From Paenibacillus sp. FSL R7-0204 (GTDB lineage Bacteria; Bacillota; Bacilli; Paenibacillales; Paenibacillaceae), in assembly GCF_038002225.1 (NCBI RefSeq), contig NZ_JBBOCA010000001.1, forward strand, positions 310,001 through 374,000: a stretch of DNA of 64,000 bases, written 5' to 3'. Of this stretch, positions 43,819-52,103 are shown piece by piece. The first letter of the stretch is position 1, and each line of letters opens with the position of its first letter. The notes beneath the pieces were generated by a model, which was not told the origin of the DNA, did not search any database, and saw only the letters and a list, made by a program, of their open reading frames with translations. The translations under genes and the position numbers were made by a program.

Positions 43819-44187
43819 ATGAATATTGTGCTATGGGTCTTACAAATTGTTCTAGGTGCGGGGTTCTTGTATTCGGGCTGGCTGAAGGCATTTCAATTGG
43901 AATCGGCCCGGGCGGCCTGGAGCTGGGTGAATGATGTGCCGCAGGGGCTGGTTATGGGGATCGGCATCGCTGAGCTGCTGGGGATCTTAGGGTTGATTTT
44001 ACCGATGGCGCTCCGAATCCAGCCGCAGCTCACTCCGCTCGCCGCTATGGGTCTGGCTGCTGCCGCATGTTCCGGCTTGGTCTTCCATCTACTGCGGGGC
44101 GAACCGGATGTGTGGATCAACATCATCTTTATAGTGCTGGCGATCATCATTACTGTTGGGCGTTTCCGGCTGTTGCAGGGAGGTTAG
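43819..44187 (+). CDS. DoxX-like membrane protein
   Basis: 122 residues with four hydrophobic helices (IVLWVLQIVLGAGFLYSGWL, VMGIGIAELLGILGLILP, MGLAAAACSGLVFHLL, INIIFIVLAIIITVG). The GxFLxSGWLK motif is typical for DoxX. In B. subtilis the DoxX protein CatD is part of the quinone/thiol stress response. GAGGGAG at 43801-43807 fits the ATG at 43819. Confidence 0.9.
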   Translation: MNIVLWVLQIVLGAGFLYSGWLKAFQLESARAAWSWVNDVPQGLVMGIGIAELLGILGLILPMALRIQPQLTPLAAMGLAAAACSGLVFHLLRGEPDVWINIIFIVLAIIITVGRFRLLQGG

Positions 44188-44323
44188 GGGTCGTCCCTTG
44201 ACCCCGCAGTAGCACTATCATTATTTATGATACTCACCTTCTCTTCTAATCATTTTACCTGACCGCTGTAACAGCCTACACTTTGTATGAAGCCACTACA
44301 GCGTAAAACAGGAGGATATGAAG

Positions 44324-45322
44324 ATGAAGGCAATTACACTTGGACCGCAGGGTCTGCAATATACGGATCATCCGGACAAGCGTCCTGAACAGGGGCAGGT
44401 CAAGGTAAGGCTAAAGACAGCCGGACTCAACCACAGGGATTTGTTCATCATCGCGGCTGCCGCTTCTGCTACAGAAGGTGCGTCTGGTCCGATTCATCCT
44501 TGCGTGCTTGGTTCAGACGGGGCTGGCGTAATTGCAGAGACGGGTGAAGGGGTAACCGGCCTGTTTCAAGGGATGGAAGTTATCATTAATCCGTGTCTGG
44601 GCTGGGATCGGGCGGATGAGGTGCCTGTGGTTCCTGACATATTAGGGTACCCTGCAGACGGGACTTTTGCGGAATATGTCATTGTGCCAGAGCAGAATGT
44701 TGTGCCTAAGCCAGCGTATCTGTCCTGGGAAGAGGCGGGTGTGTTACCCTTAGCGGCACTCACTGCGTACCGGGCGTTATTTACCAGAGGGGACCTGAAG
44801 CAGGGCGAGCATGTGCTGATTCCTGGCATTGGCGGCGGAGTGGCTACGTTTGCCGCTCTTATGGCGGCAGCGGCTGGGGCGCAGGTTACAGTCACGTCCA
44901 GAAGTGAAGCGAAGCGTGCGCAAGCTCTGCAATTACCGGTTACACGGGTGATAGACAGCAACAGCCGTTGGCGGGAGGAGCTTCAGCATCAGCCTGTAGA
45001 CCTGATCCTGGATAGTGTAGGGCCGGCGACATTCGGGCAATACTTCGAGGTCATTAAGCCTAACGGGAAAATCGTCATGTTCGGCGCAAGCTCAGGCGAT
45101 GATCTCACCATTCCGGCAAGAGCGATATTCTTCCCGCAGCTTCAGTTGCTTGGAACGTCTATGGGCAGCCATGAAGAATTCACCGCTATGCTTCAGTTCA
45201 TGGAGCAGCATCAGATACACCCTATCCTGGATAGCGTGTATTCCTTAGCGGAGACTCCGCTTGCCCTTCAGCGGATGGAGCGCGCGGAACAGCTGGGGAA
45301 CATTGCCCTGAGAATAGGCTAA
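44324..45322 (+). CDS. Zinc-type alcohol dehydrogenase-like / quinone oxidoreductase (MDR)
   Basis: 332 residues of the medium-chain dehydrogenase fold: catalytic domain with NHRDLFIIAAA and CVLGSDGAGVI, cofactor domain with GIGGGVATFAALMA and TSRSEAKR, a pattern that favours NADPH. The structural four-cysteine zinc lobe is absent, so it is a zeta-crystallin-like reductase. GGAGG gives best spacing to ATG 44324. Downstream of the DoxX gene; likely part of the redox unit under the divergent HxlR regulator. Confidence 0.9.
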   Translation: MKAITLGPQGLQYTDHPDKRPEQGQVKVRLKTAGLNHRDLFIIAAAASATEGASGPIHPCVLGSDGAGVIAETGEGVTGLFQGMEVIINPCLGWDRADEVPVVPDILGYPADGTFAEYVIVPEQNVVPKPAYLSWEEAGVLPLAALTAYRALFTRGDLKQGEHVLIPGIGGGVATFAALMAAAAGAQVTVTSRSEAKRAQALQLPVTRVIDSNSRWREELQHQPVDLILDSVGPATFGQYFEVIKPNGKIVMFGASSGDDLTIPARAIFFPQLQLLGTSMGSHEEFTAMLQFMEQHQIHPILDSVYSLAETPLALQRMERAEQLGNIALRIG

Positions 45323-45408
45323 GGGTAAAGAGACAGGACATAGAGACGCTACTGATTCGGCCCGATAGCCTTGCGCCAGCCAAATGTGATCGGTTTTTCG
45401 TCTACAAT

Positions 45409-45450
45409 AAAAACGCTACTGACATAACGTTGTCAGTAGCGTTTTTTTAT
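45409..45450. repeat. AACGCTACTGACA hairpin, copy 3
   Basis: AAAAACGCTACTGACA (45409-45424) and TGTCAGTAGCGTTTTT (45431-45446) with a 6-nt loop and a T-run. It acts as an intrinsic terminator between the MDR gene and the VOC gene. A partial match (GACGCTACTGA) lies 60 bp upstream at 45344-45354. Confidence 0.8.
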
Positions 45451-45488
45451 CATTGGACATGTAAACATTCAAGAAAGGATGAACACTT

Positions 45489-45890
45489 ATGAATTTCGCT
45501 TCGATACGTATCATTACTGACGACATTGAGGGTCTGGTTGAATTCTATGAACAAGTGACGGGGGTGACAGCGGAACGGCCCGCTCCTGTATTTGCCGAAT
45601 TCGTAATGCCTTCATGTACACTTGCCATCGGCCACTCCAAGACAGCGCAGCTATTCGGTACTGACTCTGTAGTGGCGGCCAGTAACCGAACGGTCATTCT
45701 GGAGTTCCGCGTTGACGATGTTGAAGCGGAGTATGCACGCTTGAAGCCAACTGTTGAGGATTGGGTACAGGAGCCAACCACGATGCCGTGGGGGAACCGT
45801 TCGATGCTGTTCCGAGATCCCGACGGCAACCTGGTGAATCTTTTTCAGCCGGTGACGGAGGATGCGGTTAAACGGTTTGAGGGCAGGTAA
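45489..45890 (+). CDS. VOC (glyoxalase/bleomycin-resistance) superfamily protein
   Basis: 133 residues. Paired beta-alpha-beta-beta-beta units: FASIRIITDDIEGLVEFYEQVTG and a C-terminal FRDPDGNLVNLFQPV ending. The first metal-ligand position is not the usual histidine, so a ligand-binding or non-glyoxalase role is possible. AAGAAAGGATGAACACTT precedes the ATG. A bidirectional terminator follows. Confidence 0.9.
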   Translation: MNFASIRIITDDIEGLVEFYEQVTGVTAERPAPVFAEFVMPSCTLAIGHSKTAQLFGTDSVVAASNRTVILEFRVDDVEAEYARLKPTVEDWVQEPTTMPWGNRSMLFRDPDGNLVNLFQPVTEDAVKRFEGR

Positions 45891-45896
45891 CGAAAG

Positions 45897-45937
45897 AAAA
45901 AGCTGAAGGTCCCGACGGGTAGCCTCCAGCTTTTTTG
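45897..45937. terminator. Bidirectional intrinsic terminator
   Basis: AAAAAGCTGAAGG pairs with CCTCCAGCTTTTTT between the convergent VOC gene and the DUF6199-like gene; A-run and T-run on either side allow function in both directions. Confidence 0.8.
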
Positions 45938-45952
45938 TGCATAAAGCCATGT

Positions 45953-46501
45953 CTAGTCCCCGTAACTCTTCAGCCACGATTTCAGTGATCGGCTCATAAT
46001 CTCATATTGGCTCTGTGCATCATCGGGATGCAGCTCAATTCCCCCGGACGGGCCCAGGATAATCATATCTACACGGGTCTGGTCCTTAAAGGTAATGGTC
46101 CCGGTGTTGCTCGCTCCGAACGAATTCCCTGCATCAAAAGGTCTAAGCTCAGCATCCTGTATCATTTGGATCATTCTATTCGTTTCTTCTTCGTTTAATA
46201 CGGTGGGGTTAATCATGCCGATGCTGATTTCCTGAACCTGCCCCGAGTCCAGCTTCTCTTTGAACTGCTCTGACCAGCGGGCGTCTGCGCTGCCAGAGGA
46301 GCAGCTGGATACCATCATGATGAAACCGGCGATTACCAGGACCACACCGGTTACCCGTTCCACCCCTAAGGCCAGCCCGCTGGGCTCCGCATTCTTAAAC
46401 CTCCAGCCCAGCCGTAAATACCAGGCTACCTTAGGCCAAATGGCGATAACCAATCCAATAGCTATGATTACAGCACCCATAAATCCAGTCAAATAAATCA
46501 C
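45953..46501 (-). CDS. Membrane protein with DUF6199-like N-terminus
   Basis: 182 residues. Two N-terminal membrane helices (FMGAVIIAIGLVIAIWP and VTGVVLVIAGFIMMVSSC) flank the WYLRLGWRFKNAEPSGLAL motif known from DUF6199 and related small membrane proteins. The remaining 110 residues are hydrophilic and extracytoplasmic or cytoplasmic depending on topology, with an ordered alpha/beta look. Function unknown. Confidence 0.75.
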   Translation of the reverse strand: MIYLTGFMGAVIIAIGLVIAIWPKVAWYLRLGWRFKNAEPSGLALGVERVTGVVLVIAGFIMMVSSCSSGSADARWSEQFKEKLDSGQVQEISIGMINPTVLNEEETNRMIQMIQDAELRPFDAGNSFGASNTGTITFKDQTRVDMIILGPSGGIELHPDDAQSQYEIMSRSLKSWLKSYGD

Positions 46502-46670
46502 ATCCTATGTCGGTTCATTCATATTTACTACGGGGAAATATTCGTTCAGGTTTCTTATATAGAAATGCCATCCTGCGAAGGATGGTCTTTACCCTTTTGA
46601 AGGGAAAACGCGGCAGCTTACAGAAATAGTATATTAGACAAGAAAATCAATCCAATGAAAGGATAGGGCC

Positions 46671-46863
46671 ATGAGTAACTTCATCCAGAAGCATTGGACG
46701 GAGGAGCGTGAGCTGCCGGGGATCAATTGTATTGCTTGGGCAGATGGGGAATGAGGGCTTCATTGCCTGCACCGATGCGGGCGCCGCAAGTAGAATCAAG
46801 AAATGCCTTTGCCAGTATTCTAAAATGAACATAGAGCGGTTGGAACGAGGGGGTGAGCGGACG
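46671..46863 (+). other. Region upstream of AraC gene with short ORF
   Basis: An ATG at 46671 with a good AAAGGATAGGG site opens a 27-codon frame (MSNFIQKHWTEERELPGINC...) ending in TGA at 46752. A different frame is open from 46708 straight into the AraC gene. A single frameshift between 46708 and 46752 would fuse them. This may be a broken N-terminal extension or a short leader gene. The rest of 46502-46670 holds nothing recognised. Confidence 0.4.
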
Positions 46864-47832
46864 GTGTACGAGTGGCACAGGCAGATCCAGACTATTGTCG
46901 ATGATATGGACCAAAGCATTAAGCAGCATAACAGTGAGGCCATAACGCTGCAATCTCTTGCTGACAAGCTGGGGTATTCGGAGTTTCATACGACGAGGAA
47001 ATTCAAAGAGATATCCGGGATGCAGCTTAGGGATTACCTTCGCCACCGGAAGCTGGCTTTTGCACTGAAGGAGGTGCGGGACAGCGGCAAAAGCATCCTG
47101 GATATTGCGCTCGACTATGGATTCTCCTCCCATGAAGCCTTTACGCGCGCGTTCAAGGTGACCTATGGTGTGGCCCCAAGCGAGTACCGGAGACACCCGT
47201 ATCCTGTTGTCCTTCGTACCAAAATCAACCCGTTTGACCGCTACTTATTCGGACTAGGAGAGGTTGGCATGATTAAATCTACAGAAGAGGTTAAGATTTA
47301 TTTCGTAACCATTCCGGCGCACAAATTCCTGCACATTAAGAACTACGAGAGCAACGGGTACTGGGATTTCTGGCAGAAGCAGAGCCTGATTCCAGGGCAG
47401 GACTGCGAGACCATCACCGGCTTGCTGGATAGTATCAAGGGCAAGCTGGATGATGACGGCGGAAGCGACACGAACAGCGGCAACGGCCAGATTATGGCCT
47501 ATATGAATGACCCGGACGGCAGGCTCTGCGATTGGGGATTTCCACGTACAGAGTGCTATGGGGTGCGTCTCCCTTATGAGTATGAAGGTGAAGTCCCCGC
47601 GCAGATGCTGATGGCGGATGTCCCCGAGGCCGAGTATATCGTATTCGAGCACGGGCCATTCGATTATGAGCAGGAGAACCGCAGTGTTGAGGAACGGATG
47701 GAGCAGGCGATGGCCACTTTTGACTATACAGGCACTGGCTACTGCTTCGATCCCAGCCCCGGCCGGATCATCTACTTCTATTTCAACCCGGATCGGTACT
47801 TCAAGTATGTCCGGCCTGTTCAGAAGTCATAA
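46864..47832 (+). CDS. AraC-family regulator with GyrI-like effector domain
   Basis: 322 residues from a GTG at 46864 after GAGGGGG. An AraC double helix-turn-helix (about 25-110; LQSLADKLGYSEFHTTRKFKE, ILDIALDYGFSSHEAFTRAFK) is joined to a C-terminal GyrI-like/SOUL-type ligand-binding domain (about 145-320; YIVFEHGPFDYEQEN, IIYFYFNPDRYF). Such RobA/BmrR-like proteins bind hydrophobic drugs or metabolites. Target genes are not evident nearby. Confidence 0.9.
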   Translation: MYEWHRQIQTIVDDMDQSIKQHNSEAITLQSLADKLGYSEFHTTRKFKEISGMQLRDYLRHRKLAFALKEVRDSGKSILDIALDYGFSSHEAFTRAFKVTYGVAPSEYRRHPYPVVLRTKINPFDRYLFGLGEVGMIKSTEEVKIYFVTIPAHKFLHIKNYESNGYWDFWQKQSLIPGQDCETITGLLDSIKGKLDDDGGSDTNSGNGQIMAYMNDPDGRLCDWGFPRTECYGVRLPYEYEGEVPAQMLMADVPEAEYIVFEHGPFDYEQENRSVEERMEQAMATFDYTGTGYCFDPSPGRIIYFYFNPDRYFKYVRPVQKS

Positions 47833-47987
47833 TTGCTGCCAAGCGCCTGCTGCTCTCATAGGGTGGGTGCTTTACTGATTTCCATAGAAGAAGAGTAATG
47901 TAACTCTATGCATGACATACAGCACTGAGAACATCCATAATTTGTGATTAACTTGTAAGAGTTGATGATGAAAGGGCGATATTCCTT

Positions 47988-49193
47988 ATGGATGTAAAAA
48001 ATTCCAATACATATGGCGGCGTAGCGGCTCAGGCGCGAATAAGGTATACTCGTCCTCTGCTGCTTGCCCTAATGGCGATACTGCTGATCAGCAGCCTGAC
48101 AGCCTGCAGCGGCAACTCTTCTGCGGGCGAAACAGCAAGTCCGTCTGCACAATCAGCCAGTCCATCGGCACCTCCTGCCCGATTGGCCCAGGCAACCCCT
48201 GGAGCAACCCCGCTAACGACCAAAGCGACCGGCCAGATTTATCTGTATGGCGAATCCCATGGCGTTGCCAAGATTATGGACAAGGAATATGAAGCTTGGT
48301 CTGATTATTACCACAACAAGGGCTTGAGACACCTATTCGTGGAGCAGTCCTATTACGCTGCCGAATACTTGAACCTGTGGATGCAGTCGGACAATGATGA
48401 CATTTTGGAGGAGCTTTATCAGGATTGGGAAGGGACTCAGGGTCACATTCCCTATACGAAGACTTTTTTTCGAAAAATAAAAAGCGGATGTCCTGATACT
48501 ATTTTCCACGGAACAGATATTGGGCATGGGCGAGAGACTACTGGTAACCGGTTCTTGTCTTATCTGGCGGACCATAATCTGACCGGATCGGAGATGTATA
48601 CCTTAACAAAAGAAGTGATTCAACAGGGCTGGTTCTATTATAGAAGTCATAATGAGGTATACCGGGAGAATAAGATGACGGAGAATTTCATCCGAGAATT
48701 TGAAAAGCTGGGCAGCGAGAGCATTATGGGCATTTACGGTTCAGCGCATACCGGAGTCGACAAAATGGACATCATCACCCAATCGGTCCCTTGCATGGCG
48801 AATCAATTACATAAGTATTATGGCGGCAACCTGCATACGGAGGACATAAGCTGGATGGTTAAGGATATTGACCGTATCCGGGTGGATCACATCACCTTGC
48901 AGGGCAAGAAGTACACGGCTTCGTATTATGGGAAGCAGGATTTGAACGGGTTCAAGGATTACGCCTCCCGGGAGTTTTGGCGACTGGAGGGAGCTTATGA
49001 AGATGTCAATAAGCTGCCACTGACGGGTAATGTTCTTCCCTATGATGAATATCCGATGTTGATCGAAGAAGGACAGGTATTTGCCATCAGTTTTACTAAA
49101 ACAGACGGTTCGGTGGAAAGAGAATACTATGTGGCTAACGGTAAGCAGTGGGAGGGAAGGGATGCGACGTGGAAACTTAAGATAACGGAATGA
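47988..49193 (+). CDS. Lipoprotein with EreA/ChaN/TraB-like domain
   Basis: 401 residues. An N-terminal signal (about 22-40) ends in the lipobox SLTAC at residue 40, followed by a Ser/Pro/Ala linker, so the protein should be anchored outside the membrane. The domain has YLYGESHGVAKI, a glutamate in FVEQSY and the closing GIYGSAHTG, the E-S-H and G-x-x-H pattern of the erythromycin esterase/ChaN/TraB-like fold. The enzyme activity, if any, is unknown. Confidence 0.78.
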   Translation: MDVKNSNTYGGVAAQARIRYTRPLLLALMAILLISSLTACSGNSSAGETASPSAQSASPSAPPARLAQATPGATPLTTKATGQIYLYGESHGVAKIMDKEYEAWSDYYHNKGLRHLFVEQSYYAAEYLNLWMQSDNDDILEELYQDWEGTQGHIPYTKTFFRKIKSGCPDTIFHGTDIGHGRETTGNRFLSYLADHNLTGSEMYTLTKEVIQQGWFYYRSHNEVYRENKMTENFIREFEKLGSESIMGIYGSAHTGVDKMDIITQSVPCMANQLHKYYGGNLHTEDISWMVKDIDRIRVDHITLQGKKYTASYYGKQDLNGFKDYASREFWRLEGAYEDVNKLPLTGNVLPYDEYPMLIEEGQVFAISFTKTDGSVEREYYVANGKQWEGRDATWKLKITE

Positions 49194-49267
49194 TCTGCTG
49201 TATGTAAGCAAACCTGCGGAAATGGTATATTAGTGTAGGAGTTTCCATTTCTTAAGCGGATGGGCAG

Positions 49268-49789
49268 GTGTATCATTTGGACATGAATAGTGGAAAAGGA
49301 AAAGCTCTTATCAGGGAATTTATAACTTGGGCGGAGGAGCAGGGCTGGGAGATTAGGAGGAAGTCTGGTTCTCAGCTACATTTAGATAGCGTCATTACTT
49401 CCCGATATAAAGGACTGCCCGATGAGTATTTAGAATTTCTAAAGGTAGTTGAGACGTGCGTTGCACCGGATGAGCAAACCTGGTTTATTGGTGAGGCTGA
49501 GTTCAATCATAGCGCGGAAACCGAGTTTCGGTGGAATGAATTTGAAACGCTTAGTTTGGAGGCCGCAGCGGGTGATTCAGCCTGGCAGTCCGAGATCACG
49601 GCCTGGTGGGATCATCACTTGCCGATCGTAATGTCTGTGAAGGATGGATATTCCTTCTATGCCATCGACTTAACAACGGATAGCGGGGCTATTGTCCATG
49701 GATATGAGCCTGAATTCGAAGAGGTTGAGCAGGTAGCCGATTCGTTCGGGGAATTCCTGGCCTGGCTGATGTCGGATTCGAGTAGATAG
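49268..49789 (+). CDS. SMI1/KNR4-like hypothetical protein
   Basis: About 169-173 residues (start GTG 49268, or ATG 49283). The motif LPDEYLEFLKVV and the downstream YSFYAIDLTTDSGAIVHGYEPEFEEVEQVADSF pattern match the SMI1/KNR4 superfamily, whose bacterial members often act as immunity proteins to contact toxins. No toxin gene is adjacent. A strong terminator follows. Confidence 0.75.
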   Translation: MYHLDMNSGKGKALIREFITWAEEQGWEIRRKSGSQLHLDSVITSRYKGLPDEYLEFLKVVETCVAPDEQTWFIGEAEFNHSAETEFRWNEFETLSLEAAAGDSAWQSEITAWWDHHLPIVMSVKDGYSFYAIDLTTDSGAIVHGYEPEFEEVEQVADSFGEFLAWLMSDSSR

Positions 49790-49804
49790 ATTCTAAGATG
49801 CGAG

Positions 49805-49843
49805 AAGATCAGAACCTGAGGGAATAGGTTCTGATCTTTTTTA
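49805..49843 (+). terminator. Intrinsic terminator
   Basis: AAGATCAGAACCT and AGGTTCTGATCTT form a 13-bp stem with an 8-nt loop, followed by TTTT. It ends the SMI1-like gene transcript. Confidence 0.85.
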
Positions 49844-49981
49844 TTGATTAGGAGATTATGATTTTCGTCCGATGTGGATAAGTTGTGCATAAAGTTGGGG
49901 GTAAGTGTCTTGGAGCATCGGCAGGATGACTTTATTCTGGTTCAGTAATAGGAATGATTTCGCTGATTTCACCGAACAGCC

Positions 49982-50268
49982 GGATTTGGTCGAAAAACCG
50001 ATCACATTCGGTGCGGCAGAGGCGTGTGAGCCGGATTTGGTCGAAAAACCGATCACATCCGGTGCGGCAGAGGCGTGTGGGCCGGATAAGGTCGAAAAAC
50101 CGATCACATCCGGTGCGGCAGAGGCGTGTGGGCCGGATTTGGTCGAAAAACCGATCACATTCGGTGCGGCAGAGGCGTGTGGGCCAGATAAGGTCGAAAA
50201 ACTGATCACATCCGGTGCGGCAGAGGCGTGTGGGCCAGATAAGGTCGAAAAACTGATCACATTGGGGA
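49982..50268. repeat. 51-bp tandem repeat array (five units plus a partial sixth)
   Basis: Unit starts at 49982, 50033, 50084, 50135, 50186 and 50237, all exactly 51 bp apart. The conserved core is GGTCGAAAAACCGATCACAT followed by (T/C)CGGTGCGGCAGAGGCGTGTG. Units differ only at a few sites (TTTGG or TAAGG; ACCG or ACTG; ATTC or ATCC). Because 51 is divisible by three, long frames are open on both strands (17-residue repeat), but none has a ribosome-binding site. It lies just beyond the 3' end of the split XRE gene. Confidence 0.95.
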
Positions 50269-50310
50269 TGCCGCAGGCATTTTATGCTTGGATAGAGCTT
50301 GAGAGTTGCT

Positions 50311-50382
50311 TCAATCCTGCTCCTGGCCCCGGTCATGCTCTATTTCAACCATTTTAATAAAGTCGGAAGGGGCAATTTTTAA
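50311..50382 (-). pseudogene. 3' part of XRE regulator gene split by the IS element
   Basis: On the minus strand this reads LKIAPSDFIKMVEIEHDRGQ and ends in TGA. It continues exactly, in frame, the XRE protein that stops at the other side of the IS (KIFELCRG at 52104). Together they give an XRE protein of about 85 residues. Confidence 0.88.
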
Positions 50383-50517
50383 CCCTCAGTTGACAGAATT
50401 CTCCCATCTTCTTTAAGTGGGGGATGAATGGAAACGGTCTAATCTACATGGATTCTAACCGCCTAAGATGTTATAATCAAAGTATTCAGTCGTATCTTGG
50501 AAAGGTCAGTGAAATTA

Positions 50518-50919
50518 ATGAAATTAGACTCGAATAATCATTCAGTGTTCTCCCTTCACTTCCACCTTATTCTAGTCATCAAGTATCGTAGGAAAGTAAT
50601 TACAGATCCAATATCCGAACGTCTGAAAGAGATATTTGCATACATTCAGCCTACTTACAATGTGACTTTGCAGGAATGGAATCATGACAGGGATCACGTT
50701 CATATCCTAATGAAAACTCATCCTAATACCGACATTTCTAAATTTCTCAACGCTTATAAGAGTGCATCATCTAGGCTGATCAAGAAGGAGTTTCCTACCC
50801 TCCGAAAATCACTTTGGAAAGAGGCTTTTTGGTCACGCTCCTATTGCTTGCTTACAACGGGTGGAGCGCCAATAGACGTCATTCAAAAATACATCGAAAA
50901 CCAAGGTGTGAAAGGGTGA
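50518..50919 (+). CDS. tnpA: IS200/IS605 Y1 transposase TnpA
   Basis: 133 residues. HUH motif H60-V-H62 (DRDHVHILM) and catalytic Tyr125 (IQKYIENQG) are both present, and the length is normal. The protein cuts and rejoins single-stranded DNA at the element ends during replication. The ATG at 50518 gives the usual N-terminus (HSVFSLHFHLILVIKYRRKV). It seems intact, so the element may still move. Confidence 0.93.
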   Translation: MKLDSNNHSVFSLHFHLILVIKYRRKVITDPISERLKEIFAYIQPTYNVTLQEWNHDRDHVHILMKTHPNTDISKFLNAYKSASSRLIKKEFPTLRKSLWKEAFWSRSYCLLTTGGAPIDVIQKYIENQGVKG

Positions 50920-50925
50920 TCGCCA

Positions 50926-51998
50926 TTGCTGAAAGCCTACAAATACCGTATCTATCCAAGCCAAGGGCAACAACACTACTTCGCTAAAGTGTTCGGATGC
51001 GTTCGCTTCATCTACAATAAAATGCTTGCAGATAAAATTGAACATTACAAGCAAACGGAAACGATGCTGAGGAATACACCCGCACAATACAAAAAGGAAT
51101 TCGACTGGCTGAAAGAAGTCGATAGCCTTGCCTTAGCGAATACACAACTGAATTTAGACAAGGCTTATAAGAATTTTTTTCGGGATAAGAAAACGGGATT
51201 TCCTAAATTCAAGAGCAAGAAGACGAATAATCATAGCTTTACAACGAATAACCAAAATGGAACAGTGGCTATAGAGGATGGATATCTCAAGATTCCAAAG
51301 CTAAAAACGGGCATTAAAATCAAGCTGCACCGCCCATTCGTGGGGCTGATCAAATCATGCACGATTTCAAAAACACCAACGGGAAAGTATTATGCTTCCG
51401 TATTGGTTGAAACGGATATCGTTCAGTTGCCCAAAATGCATACGAAGATTGGCGTTGATCTTGGGCTGAAAGACTTTGCTATGACTTCAAATGGCGAAAT
51501 CCTATCCAATCCTAAATACTTGCGTACGTCTGAAAAGCGATTAGCGAAGCTGCAAAAGGATGTATCGCGGAAGAAGAAGGGAAGCATAACCGTCATAAAG
51601 CTAGGCTGAAAGTTGCCAAGCACCATGAAAAAATAGCGAATCAGCGTAAAGACTTCTTGCATAAAACGTCTGCCAAAATGATAAACGAAAACCAAGTTAT
51701 CGTGATGGAAGACTTACGTGTAAAGAATATGATGCAGAATCACAAACTTGCAAAAGCGATTAGCGAGGTATCTTGGAGTATGTTCCGTTCGATGCTTGAA
51801 TATAAGGCTCAATGGTATGGCAGAGAACTTATTATTGCCCCTAAGCACTATGCAAGCAGTCAGCTTTGCTCCTGTTGCGGTTATAAGAATGCAGAGGTGA
51901 AGAATCTTGCCTTGCGAGAGTGGACTTGTCCAGAATGTAACGTGCATCATGATCGCGATGTAAACGCTGCTCAAAACCTACTGAAACTAGCCATGTGA
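50926..51998 (+). pseudogene. tnpB: TnpB RNA-guided nuclease gene, frameshifted
   Basis: The first frame (TTG 50926 to stop 51607-51609) encodes the N-terminal domain and RuvC-I with D178 (IGVDLGLKDF). Near 51586 one C appears to be missing (GGAAGC-ATAAC where GSHN is expected), and the rest continues in another frame: RuvC-II Glu ([12 protein letters not shown]), the zinc ribbon CSCCGYKN...CPEC and RuvC-III Asp ([11 protein letters not shown]). All catalytic residues survive, so the lesion is recent or an error. AAAGGGTGAT precedes the TTG. Intact TnpB is an omega-RNA-guided nuclease related to Cas12. Confidence 0.9.
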
Positions 51999-52103
51999 TA
52001 TTGCAATGATTGGGCTAGGGACTAGCCTTTGAGCTTGGGTAAACTTGGAGCAGTAGCTTCATTGACCAAGAAGCCGCCACCTCTTAGGTGGATGGTAGTT
52101 CAC
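51960..52103 (+). ncRNA. Candidate omega-RNA at the right IS end
   Basis: In this family the guide RNA overlaps the 3' end of tnpB and runs to the right end of the element, with the guide in the flanking DNA. The segment after the tnpB stop holds GGGCTAGGGACTAGCC (stem-loop) and the CCACCT-CTT-AGGTGG hairpin just before the end. The guide would read ACCTCTGCAAAGCTCAAATA into the XRE gene. The RNA itself is inferred. Confidence 0.45.

Larger units (their letters stand above)
50383..52103 (+). mobile_element. IS200/IS605-family insertion sequence
   Basis: About 1721 bp, bounded by TTTTTAA on the left and TTCAC at its right end (border uncertain by one base). It carries a Y1 transposase gene and a tnpB gene in the same direction. 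Left subterminal hairpin TCCCAtCTT...AAGTGGGGGA lies at about 50401-50427, right one CCACCT-CTT-AGGTGG at 52077-52091. No terminal inverted repeats or target duplication, as expected. Borders are supported by reconstruction of the interrupted XRE gene. Confidence 0.92.

Noticed and set aside
44187..44205. GGGGTC-GACCCC hairpin as a terminator of the DoxX gene
   Set aside because: The stem is six bases with no T-run; weak evidence, and the reductase gene may be co-transcribed.
49982..50268. CRISPR-like array
   Set aside because: The 51-bp units are contiguous with no unique spacers, and no cas genes are present. It is a simple tandem repeat.
49856..50357. Repeat-containing proteins of 134-150 aa on both strands
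   Set aside because: The frames are open only because the repeat length is a multiple of three; no ribosome-binding site or usable start exists, and the minus frame covers the 3' end of the XRE gene.
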